Shown in pieces: positions 14,601 through 20,548 of a DNA stretch of 20,548 nucleotides. The stretch lies in contig CALAGJ010000074.1 in NCBI GenBank assembly GCA_937892395.1, positions 1 to 20,548 of the forward strand. Direction: 5' to 3'. A model generated the notes under the pieces. It was not told the DNA's origin. It saw only the letters and a program-made list of their open reading frames with translations, and ran no database searches. Each line of letters begins with the position of its first letter. Position 1 is the stretch's first letter. A program made the position numbers and the translations under genes. The DNA is from an uncultured Parafilimonas sp. (GTDB lineage: Bacteria > Bacteroidota > Bacteroidia > Chitinophagales > Chitinophagaceae).

Positions 14601-16190
14601 ATGAAATTTTTCAAATGCCTTTCAATTTCAATTTCAATCTTTTTAAATATTTGCGTATCAGCACAAATACCGGGAAAGGAATGGGACAAAACTTATGGCG
14701 GTAAAAAAGATGAAGAGCTAAAAGTTGTGTTTCAGATATCTGATGGAGGCTACATTATTGCAGGTTCTACTAAATCAAACAGTAACAATAAAGGTGGATA
14801 TGACTTTGTTGTCCAAAAATTAAATGCACAAGGCTCACTTCAATGGCAACGCAGTTTTGGAGGTGATAAAGATGATGTACTCACATCTATGCTCCCTTTA
14901 GCTGATGGAGGCTTCATTATTGGAGGAAGTTCGGCTTCGGGTAAAAGTCCTGTAATATCTCAGAATAGCTGGGGTGAAACAGACTTTTGGATTTTAAGAA
15001 TAAACAAAAAAGGTGAAAAACTTTGGGACAAAAGATTTGGTGGTATAAGTATAGATAACCTAACATCTATAGACCTTACAAGTGATGGTGGTTTTATTCT
15101 GGGTGGTTATACTTGGTCGGACAACAATGGAAATATTTCGGACACAAGTCGCGGAAAGTCTGATTATTGGATTCTAAAAATCAACGCTAATGGAGATAAA
15201 CTTTGGGATAAAAGATTTGGCGGTGTTGATTACGATGAACTTTATAAAGTAAAAGAAGCTGTTGGTGGAGGTTATATACTAGCTGGCTATTCTTACTATG
15301 GCATAAGTGGAGATAAAACAGAAGCTGGACAAGGCAACTGTGATTATTGGGTTGTGAAAACAGATGGTAATGGAAATAAGTTATGGGATAAGAGATTTGG
15401 AGGCTTAGACTATGAGCATCTTTATGATATGACTCAGTCAACCACAGGTGATATTTATTTAGGCGGAGATTCAAGATCAAAAGCATCTGGTGATAAAAGT
15501 CAAAGTTCAAGAGGCAAGTACGATTTCTGGGTTGTGAAAATGAATAGCAATGGCAATAAAATTTGGGATAGAAGATTTGGAGGAAAAGAATTTGATGTTC
15601 TAAACTGCATGCAAATAGCCTCTGACGGGAGTGTATTAGTTGGAGGTGAATCTGTATCAGGAGCTGATGGTGATAAAAGTCAAATAAGTAAAGGTCAAAG
15701 TGATTATTGGTTACTAAAAATTGATGCTGCCGGCGATAAAGTGTGGGATGTAAGTTTTGGTGGTGCAGAAAATGATTACTTGCAGTCATTCCAAGAAACA
15801 AATGATGGTGGTTATATTCTTGGTGGAATATCTAGAAGTAATATTTCCGGAGATAAATCGCAAAAAGCTAATGGTGGTTATGATTTTTGGATAGTAAAAG
15901 CTGGCAACAATTTACCACGAACTGTAAAGTCAGAATCATTAAAAAGTGCTGAGTTAATTCTTAGTATAACCCCAAACCCTGCCTCTAATTTTATCATCAT
16001 AAAATGTAAAAAAACTACAAGTCATATACAAGTACTTAACAGCATGGGTATAGTAGTTAATGCTCCAGCAGAAGATTTGGGGGAAAATACATTCAGAATA
16101 AATGTAAAAGACATGCAGGCTGGAGTTTATTATATAGAATCTATCACAAATACAGGAGAGCATTTTGTAGAAAAATGGATTAAGCAATAA
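14601..16190 (+). CDS. Secreted seven-repeat (beta-propeller-like) protein with T9SS sorting domain
   Basis: The 529-residue product starts with a signal peptide (1-21, ending CVSA|Q). Residues 28 to about 441 hold seven repeats, each starting at a Trp of W-D-K-R-F-G-G type: Trp28, 82, 142, 202, 262, 322 and 382. The first unit is 54 residues and the rest exactly 60. Each unit continues with an SDGGYILGG-like strand, a GDKSQ...G loop and DYWxxK. Seven W/DGG repeats of this length fit a seven-bladed propeller, as an inference. Residues about 450-529 form the T9SS C-terminal domain: LSITPNPASNFIII at 454-467, then the QVLNSMG and GVYYI strands. The protein should therefore be exported by the Sec and T9SS pathways to the cell surface or medium. 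No catalytic motif is seen; binding or adhesion is possible. The next gene starts only 15 bp downstream. Confidence 0.85.
   Translation: MKFFKCLSISISIFLNICVSAQIPGKEWDKTYGGKKDEELKVVFQISDGGYIIAGSTKSNSNNKGGYDFVVQKLNAQGSLQWQRSFGGDKDDVLTSMLPLADGGFIIGGSSASGKSPVISQNSWGETDFWILRINKKGEKLWDKRFGGISIDNLTSIDLTSDGGFILGGYTWSDNNGNISDTSRGKSDYWILKINANGDKLWDKRFGGVDYDELYKVKEAVGGGYILAGYSYYGISGDKTEAGQGNCDYWVVKTDGNGNKLWDKRFGGLDYEHLYDMTQSTTGDIYLGGDSRSKASGDKSQSSRGKYDFWVVKMNSNGNKIWDRRFGGKEFDVLNCMQIASDGSVLVGGESVSGADGDKSQISKGQSDYWLLKIDAAGDKVWDVSFGGAENDYLQSFQETNDGGYILGGISRSNISGDKSQKANGGYDFWIVKAGNNLPRTVKSESLKSAELILSITPNPASNFIIIKCKKTTSHIQVLNSMGIVVNAPAEDLGENTFRINVKDMQAGVYYIESITNTGEHFVEKWIKQ
14682..15923 (+). repeat. Seven tandem W-D-K-R-F-G-G coding repeats, 162 then 180 bp
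   Basis: The units start at 14682, 14844, 15024, 15204, 15384, 15564 and 15744. From the second unit on the period is exactly 180 bp (60 codons). The DNA is visibly repeated (for example GGGATAAAAGATTTGG-type segments after each start), pointing to internal duplication in a protein that keeps its register. The strict period leaves a long open frame without stops on the opposite strand, which is a by-product. Confidence 0.85.
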
Positions 16191-16205
16191 TTTAAAACAA
16201 AACCA

Positions 16206-17411
16206 ATGAAACAAATTAGCATATTAACAGCAGTAATTCTATGTTTAAATTTTCAGTTTGTTTATAGCCAAACTGAAAGCCGTAACCAAATTCTTTTGCC
16301 AAGACCAAATCCTTATGGAATATTGGTAAGCCAAACAAATGGATATAACCTTGATCCTGATAAGGCAGTACAATTGGTGCAAGATCTGGGTGCAGCTTAT
16401 GCTCGTATTAATGTCAATAATGGCGATTGGTATGATGATGATAAACGTCAAAAGTTTCTTGATGAATACAATACATACACAAAAAGTACTCCTTCTATTG
16501 GAATACTATTAAATGTGCTATGGGTAACAGGCGTACCTGGCCCAGAACCATTTCCTGGTGCAACCGCAGAATACAAATCCTTTATAAATGATCTCATTGA
16601 TACACTTACCTCGCCGGACTATTTAAAACCCGCACTCTTAGTTGTAGAAAATGAAGAAAATAATGTGCAGTTTCATTTAATTGAATCTACAGCGGATCAA
16701 GATAAATTTCTCGAAATGCTCTCTTATGTAGTTGAAGAAGGGCATAGAAACAATCTAAAAGTTTGTAATGGAGCCATCACTAATTTAGGTGTCATCCTTT
16801 CAACATGGGATTATTTTTTAAGTGTAAAAAAAGATACAGTCAGGGCCACCACTTTTATTAATAATTCTTTCCCCGCCGAATCAATTCCCTTTCTGTCCAA
16901 CAGTTTTTATACTGAAAAAAAAGAAAGAGCCCTCTATTATTTGAATGCTTATAGAAATATTCCAATGGATTATATGAATATACATTGGTATGAACCCGCT
17001 AAATTGATTGATTGGTATAAGGAATATCCAGTTACAGGCGTGGATACTGCACACATGTCCAGAGGCAGTTTAGAAGAAGTTTTTGCTTTTTTTTCTGATT
17101 CTACCGTGGTAGGTGGAAAAGATTTGATATGTAACGAAGCAGGACAGATTACTCCTTCGGATGATATTGTTTCTGAATTGACTTGTGCATTACAGGGTAT
17201 GCCTTTTGTAGTGTGGTACAGTGGCGATAGAGATGAATTTCAAAGCGTTCGTCCTTATAGACAATGGGGCCTACACTCAAATTATGCAACAGGAGCAACA
17301 CCTTTTCTTATTCGTCCAAATGGTATTTTATTTAGAGATAATATTAAAAGCATCAACCAAAGCCCATTCATTTTTTGTCCCGAATTTCCTCCATTATCTG
17401 ATAAACATTAA
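16206..17411 (+). CDS. Exported TIM-barrel protein, probable clan GH-A-like glycoside hydrolase
   Basis: The 401-residue product has a signal peptide (1-21, ending FVYSQ) and no T9SS tail or lipobox. The rest looks like a (beta/alpha)8 barrel of glycosidase clan A: VENEEN (147-152, candidate acid/base Glu148 or Glu150 at the end of strand 4), INNSFP (218-223), NIHWYEP (258-264), ICNEAGQ (308-314, candidate nucleophile Glu311 on strand 7) and VVWYSG (335-340, strand-8 Trp337). These spacings are usual for GH-A enzymes, but the exact family (GH5-, GH39- or GH79-like) cannot be told by eye. It starts 15 bp after the T9SS propeller gene and is followed by a terminator, so the two form one transcript. 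A sugar substrate is likely but unidentified; it may also be a non-catalytic barrel. Confidence 0.7.
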   Translation: MKQISILTAVILCLNFQFVYSQTESRNQILLPRPNPYGILVSQTNGYNLDPDKAVQLVQDLGAAYARINVNNGDWYDDDKRQKFLDEYNTYTKSTPSIGILLNVLWVTGVPGPEPFPGATAEYKSFINDLIDTLTSPDYLKPALLVVENEENNVQFHLIESTADQDKFLEMLSYVVEEGHRNNLKVCNGAITNLGVILSTWDYFLSVKKDTVRATTFINNSFPAESIPFLSNSFYTEKKERALYYLNAYRNIPMDYMNIHWYEPAKLIDWYKEYPVTGVDTAHMSRGSLEEVFAFFSDSTVVGGKDLICNEAGQITPSDDIVSELTCALQGMPFVVWYSGDRDEFQSVRPYRQWGLHSNYATGATPFLIRPNGILFRDNIKSINQSPFIFCPEFPPLSDKH

Positions 17412-17415
17412 TATG

Positions 17416-17445
17416 AAATGCTCCCTCAAAAGGAGCATTTTTTTT
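17416..17445 (+). terminator. Intrinsic terminator of the propeller/hydrolase operon
   Basis: AAATGCTCC (17416-17424) and GGAGCATTT (17432-17440) form a perfect nine-pair stem with a seven-base loop (CTCAAAA). The stem is followed by TTTTT to 17445. It starts four bases after the stop codon of the hydrolase-like gene. Confidence 0.9.
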
Positions 17446-17665
17446 GAAATATACAATTGGTAGCATACATAGAATTTTGAGTTTCCGTTGTACATACTTT
17501 TCAAATAATTTCTACATAAATGAGTTTAGTCTTACTTTATTCATTCCTCTTTATTTTTACAAAATGTGGATAGCAAGAGCGTACCAATCAAATCGAATTG
17601 TAACAACGCTTATTTCACTTTTTTTCATTATTCAAATTATCAATAAACCAAACCCAAAAAAGTCA
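17446..17665. other. Non-coding stretch between terminator and transposase remnant
   Basis: About 220 bp without a supported gene. A plus-strand frame (17444-17683) encodes a low-complexity, Phe/Ile/Tyr-rich peptide with no recognisable family and starts inside the terminator tail; it is rejected as chance. No insertion-sequence end could be recognised by eye, although one would be expected somewhere between the terminator and the transposase remnant. Confidence 0.5.
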
Positions 17666-17676
17666 TTAGACTTTTT
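17657..17676 (-). terminator. Hairpin at the end of the transposase remnant
   Basis: AAAAAGTC (17657-17664) and GACTTTTT (17669-17676) are a perfect eight-pair inverted repeat with an ATTA loop. Read on the minus strand, the stop codon TAA of the remnant frame lies in the loop and the 3' arm ends in six T. It probably terminates transcripts from the transposase remnant and from the permease gene upstream; the symmetrical A/T runs could make it work both ways. Confidence 0.55.
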
Positions 17677-18140
17677 CAATTAGGGTAATTAATTGGAAAG
17701 TTTTATTACAATTTCATAGTCCTGTAAACCATTCTCTTCACTTCATAGCAAGTGAGCGTTTCAATATCTTTTGATTTCCATTTTTCCGATATATCCACCT
17801 ATTGCAAATACTTTGTATCGAAGTGTTTTCATACGCTGCTCAACCTTGGTGTTTAAAACAACCTTCCGCAACAGGCTTATTATATCGTAGGCCATCATGA
17901 CCCACTTGAGCGCAGCTTCGGTGGCATCAAAACTTTGAAGATTAAAATTGTCTGCTCCAAAATTATATTTTAATTCTTTGATCCTGTTTTCACAATTGGC
18001 TCTTTGCTTATGCCGGTGCCAAACTTGTAGGGGTGGTAAATATTGTTTGATCGCTTTTTTAGTAGCAGACTTCTTTCTTATGCGTATAGCATATTTTGAT
18101 TACCTTGTATTTTGCTTGTGCTGCCCTTGTCCAAAAAGAA
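17666..18140 (-). pseudogene. Decayed IS1380-family transposase, C-terminal fragment
   Basis: On the minus strand the frame 18099-17761 encodes 112 residues including RANCENRIKELKYNFG, then DATEAALKWVMMAYD, then TKVEQRMKTLRYKVFAIGGYI, which match the C-terminal part of IS1380-type transposases as I know them. R-x3-E-x6-K of the IS4-superfamily Y-R-E-K signature is present, with His where Tyr is expected (HKQRANCENRIKELK). Reading continues after a frameshift near 17780 as ILKRSLAMK-stop-REWFTGL-stop, with TGA at 17740-17738 and at 17716-17714. Upstream, KYKVI (about 18115-18101) joins YAIRIRKK only by another frameshift. The N-terminal two thirds are missing, cut off at the end of the permease gene (18142). 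It is inactive. The family call is from memory of the motif pattern. Confidence 0.8.
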
Positions 18141-18141
18141 T

Positions 18142-19815
18142 TTAACGAGAAGCAAGTTTACTTTTCAGTCTTCCGTATAACATATAAATAGTAAGACCTA
18201 CAGCCATCCATCCAAAAAATACCAACCAACTTTTAGCAGGTATTTCTATCATCAAATACATACAGCAAAGCACCCCAAGAATCGGTATCAATGAAAAATT
18301 TTTGATATAGGATAAAATGCTTAGCACTATGGCAAATGTGACGAATATCAAAAACAATATTTCCTGATAACTTTCTGAATTAATATTTGAAAATGCATCA
18401 CCAATTCTTTGTCTAAATCCAATAATTAAAATGGTAACCAAGGCAGGAATAACATATTTTCCATTGACATAGGGAAGACTAAACTTACCGGGTTGTTTTT
18501 CTGCTTTGGGCAAAAATAATACCCCACCACATACCAATACGAATGCAAACAAAGTACCAATACTGGTAAGATCTGTCATCAGTTTATCATCTATAATCAA
18601 CACTGGCAAACCCACCAATAAACCTGTGATGATAGTAGCGAATGAGGGTGTATGAAAACGATGATGGACAGTAGAAAATCGTTTTGGCAATAATCCATCA
18701 CGGCTCATACTCATCCATATACGGGGTTGTCCAATTTGAAATACAAGCAGAACACTTGTAGCAGCTACTACAGCACTTACTGATACCACAAAACCAGCTT
18801 TTTGCATATCAATTTTTTCAAAAACGTAAGCCAGTGGATCAGCTACTCCTTCAAACTCACTATAGTTAACCATACCCGTTATAACTAAAGTGGTTATTAC
18901 ATATACAACCGTACATATCAGTAAAGAATAAATCATGCCACGTGGCATATCCCGCTGAGGATTACTGCATTCTTCCGCAGTTGTGCTTATGGCATCAAAT
19001 CCAATATAGGCAAAAAATACGGCAGATACTCCTTTCAATACCCCTGTCATACCATTCGGTAAAAATGGACTCCAATTCTCAGTAGTGCCATTGCTAAATA
19101 TATACCAGAAACCTAGTACAGCTACAAAAACCAGAATGGCTAATTTGAGCATCACCATAAAATTTGCACTTTTCCTACTTTCATTTATACCCACATAGGC
19201 AAGACATGTAATGAGGGCAACGATAATAAATGCAGGAAGATTTATGATTATTTTTAAACCTAAAAATGTAGGTGCATTTGTATAGAGCATCTGACTTACA
19301 TCTGTACCCGCAGCCACTGCATTGTCATAGGCTATATGTGCTGTTTGATAACCTGTAGTCAAAAATTCAGGGAGATTAATATTTATGGCTTTCAGAATAT
19401 TATTAAAATAGGCACTCCAGGAGATGGCAACTACTACATTTCCTATTCCATATTCAAGTATCAAAGCCCAACCAATTATCCAGGCTACAATTTCTCCAAA
19501 TGAAACATACGAATAAGTATAAGCACTGCCGGCCACCGGCACACGGGCTGCAAATTCTGCATAACAGAGAGCTGTAAATCCGCAAGTAATGGCAGTCATC
19601 AAAAATAGAAATATAACACCCGGGCCTCCGTTGAAAGCTGCTGAACCTATGGTGCTAAAAATGCCTGCTCCTATTACAGCAGCCACTCCCATAAAAGTAA
19701 GGTCTCTAACTTTTAATACTTTATTGAGATGAACACCATGTCCATCTCCAAGTCCTTTCTCATAATCCTGCTGAATAGTGGTAAGTGATTTTTTTCTAAA
19801 AAGTGATTGAGGCAT
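18142..19815 (-). CDS. APC-superfamily amino acid permease (cationic amino acid transporter type)
   Basis: Inner-membrane secondary transporter of 557 residues with about 12-14 helices. The first helix carries the unwound substrate motif GVAAVIGAGIFSTIG (43-57), typical of APC carriers, and residues 268-291 (FAYIGFDAISTTAEECSNPQ, then RDMP) match the signature of the eukaryote-like CAT branch, whose members move cationic or other amino acids. The soluble N-terminus (1-36) is usual for this group. An extra loop of about 40 residues (about 143-183) lies between helices 4 and 5. The substrate cannot be named from sequence. Minus-strand gene, read toward the transposase remnant; a possible promoter lies at 19834-19865. 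The ATG at 19815 is the natural start. Confidence 0.93.
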   Translation of the reverse strand: MPQSLFRKKSLTTIQQDYEKGLGDGHGVHLNKVLKVRDLTFMGVAAVIGAGIFSTIGSAAFNGGPGVIFLFLMTAITCGFTALCYAEFAARVPVAGSAYTYSYVSFGEIVAWIIGWALILEYGIGNVVVAISWSAYFNNILKAININLPEFLTTGYQTAHIAYDNAVAAGTDVSQMLYTNAPTFLGLKIIINLPAFIIVALITCLAYVGINESRKSANFMVMLKLAILVFVAVLGFWYIFSNGTTENWSPFLPNGMTGVLKGVSAVFFAYIGFDAISTTAEECSNPQRDMPRGMIYSLLICTVVYVITTLVITGMVNYSEFEGVADPLAYVFEKIDMQKAGFVVSVSAVVAATSVLLVFQIGQPRIWMSMSRDGLLPKRFSTVHHRFHTPSFATIITGLLVGLPVLIIDDKLMTDLTSIGTLFAFVLVCGGVLFLPKAEKQPGKFSLPYVNGKYVIPALVTILIIGFRQRIGDAFSNINSESYQEILFLIFVTFAIVLSILSYIKNFSLIPILGVLCCMYLMIEIPAKSWLVFFGWMAVGLTIYMLYGRLKSKLASR

Positions 19816-19833
19816 AGATATTTTTTGAAAGGG

Positions 19834-19865
19834 GCAATGTAGAGTATAACCATTTAGCAGTCAAA
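19834..19865 (-). promoter_or_regulatory. Weak candidate promoter for the permease gene
   Basis: On the minus strand TTTG (19865-19862) is followed after 20 bases by TACATTGC (19841-19834). The latter matches only four of six fixed bases of TAnnTTTG. It ends 18 bases before the ATG, the same distance as in the nuoI candidate, which is the main point in its favour. Confidence 0.3.
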
Positions 19866-19900
19866 AAAAATATATTTCAAATTACTGATTTTATCCAAGC

Positions 19901-19927
19901 AAAAAAAAAGAGGCATTTAGCCTCTTT
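19901..19927 (-). terminator. Intrinsic terminator of the Spy-like gene
   Basis: On the minus strand AAAGAGGC (19927-19920) pairs with GCCTCTTT (19914-19907) around a TAAAT loop, and a run of nine or so T follows (plus-strand A-run 19901-19909). It lies 25 bp after the stop codon of the LTxxQ gene and separates it from the permease gene. Confidence 0.9.
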
Positions 19928-19952
19928 CAATATTTAATTCTAATCATTAATT

Positions 19953-20399
19953 CTATTCATCTGATAGTAACACATCTCCAGGTTCCTTAATTGGAGTACC
20001 ATTACTGCCTTTCTTGTCTTGAGAATATCTTCTACGTGCTTCTTTCTTCATTTTAACGTACTCTTTTTGTTGTTCTGCTGTTAATATTGCTTTTACTTTT
20101 GTACGACCTTCATCACGCAAGGCATCTAATTGCTGATTCTTTTGCTGCTGTGTAAGCTTTGTATCAGTATTAATAGCAGTTCTACGCTCTTTACCTTTTT
20201 TTACGATGTCCATAATTTTTGTTTTCTGATCATCCGTTAAATTAAGACGGCGCATGATGGCTTCTTTATTTTCCATACCTTCCTGCTTGCCCCACTCCTT
20301 TTTTTCATCACGCTTTCCAGAACCCTTGTCTGCACTTTGTGCAAATGTTACAGATGCAATACTCAGAATGGCAACTACTGTAAGAATAAATTTTCTCAT
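19953..20399 (-). CDS. Spy/CpxP-like periplasmic LTxxQ protein
   Basis: Small exported protein of 148 residues. A signal peptide (1-20, ending VTFA|Q) is followed by a highly charged, Lys/Glu/Arg-rich helical body. Three LTxxQ motifs are visible: LTDDQ (54-58), LTQQQ (82-86) and LTAEQ (106-110), the mark of the Spy/CpxP family, whose members act as periplasmic chaperones or envelope-stress and metal sensors. The pattern IMRRLNLTDDQKTKIMDI is typical of Bacteroidota members. It is probably a single-gene unit: a terminator follows at 19927-19901, and the terminator of another minus-strand gene lies upstream (20540-20511). The exact role is not known; the nearby permease need not be related. Confidence 0.85.
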   Translation of the reverse strand: MRKFILTVVAILSIASVTFAQSADKGSGKRDEKKEWGKQEGMENKEAIMRRLNLTDDQKTKIMDIVKKGKERRTAINTDTKLTQQQKNQQLDALRDEGRTKVKAILTAEQQKEYVKMKKEARRRYSQDKKGSNGTPIKEPGDVLLSDE

Positions 20400-20510
20400 T
20401 TTTTTACTTTTTGTTTAATGTATCCATAGAGTTCAAATATCATTCCCGGTTTAAAAATTAATTACTTTTTTTTTGTTAATACTCATATGGTAGCACTGAA
20501 ACAAATCACT

Positions 20511-20540
20511 AAAAAAATTGGGCCCCGCCAAACGGGGCCC
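20511..20540 (-). terminator. Strong terminator of a minus-strand gene beyond the window
   Basis: GGGCCCCG (20520-20527) and CGGGGCCC (20533-20540) are a perfect eight-pair, all G/C stem with a five-base loop. On the minus strand it is followed by AATTTTTTT (plus-strand A-run 20511-20517). It should end a minus-strand transcript whose gene lies to the right of the window. The G/C richness stands out in this AT-rich DNA, but is usual for rho-independent terminators. Confidence 0.85.
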
Positions 20541-20548
20541 ATGCACCA

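Noticed and set aside
15187..15801. 204-residue open frame on the minus strand inside the T9SS-protein gene
   Set aside because: The peptide is His/Leu/Gln-rich low complexity; the frame stays open because the sense strand is a 180-bp repeat with the same codons in each unit.
17444..17683. Plus-strand 79-residue frame after the hydrolase-like gene
   Set aside because: It starts inside the terminator's T-run, has AT-driven composition and runs through the hairpin at 17657-17676; no family features.
17948..18145. Plus-strand 65-residue frame with many cysteines
   Set aside because: It lies opposite the transposase remnant, whose minus-strand translation gives recognisable conserved motifs; the plus-strand peptide matches nothing I know.
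20420..20460. Promoter for the Spy-like gene
   Set aside because: On the minus strand the boxes seen (TACATTAA near the ATG, TTTG only 11 bases upstream of it) do not fit the spacing of the Bacteroidota promoter.
1..20548. CRISPR arrays, tRNA or rRNA genes, riboswitches
   Set aside because: No regularly spaced short repeats, no cloverleaf with a TTC-loop pattern and no conserved rRNA segment was recognised on either strand.

Overview
The window is AT-rich DNA from a member of the Bacteroidota, most likely close to the Chitinophagaceae. The grounds are a type IX secretion (T9SS) C-terminal domain, promoter boxes of the Bacteroidota TTG/TAnnTTTG type, almost no Shine-Dalgarno sequences, a molybdopterin-less short NuoG, and the remnant of an IS1380-type transposase. 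The family-level placement is an inference from protein sequence style, not from a search.

Positions 305-14357 hold a complete plus-strand respiratory complex I operon in the order nuoA-B-C-D-E-[NTF2-like protein]-F-G-H-I-J-K-L-M-N. NuoE, F and G form the NADH dehydrogenase arm (FMN and Fe-S clusters). NuoB, C, D and I form the quinone-reducing connecting arm. NuoA, H, J, K, L, M and N form the proton-pumping membrane arm. nuoC and nuoD are separate genes. One gene is foreign to complex I: a small exported DUF4440/NTF2-like protein between nuoE and nuoF. A promoter candidate lies just before nuoA and a second one before nuoI. In both places the leftmost possible TTG start is the tail of the promoter box, so ATG starts further in are preferred.

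Positions 14601-17445 hold a two-gene plus-strand unit ending in a clear intrinsic terminator. The first gene encodes a secreted protein with seven repeats of about 60 residues (probably a seven-bladed beta-propeller) and a T9SS sorting domain. The second encodes an exported TIM-barrel protein resembling clan GH-A glycoside hydrolases.

Positions 17446-18141 are non-coding and contain a decayed minus-strand IS1380-family transposase C-terminus, disrupted by frameshifts and stops. After it come two minus-strand genes: an APC-superfamily amino acid permease (18142-19815) and a Spy/CpxP-like LTxxQ periplasmic protein (19953-20399) with its own terminator. The window ends in a strong GC-rich minus-strand terminator that belongs to a gene lying beyond it.

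Most of the window is ordinary core metabolism. The points most worth checking are the NTF2-like gene inside the nuo operon, with its start codon inside a perfect hairpin; the reorganised cysteine pattern where NuoG normally binds cluster N7; the internal promoter before nuoI; and the propeller plus hydrolase pair. I did not find a convincing new defence, mobile or RNA system.
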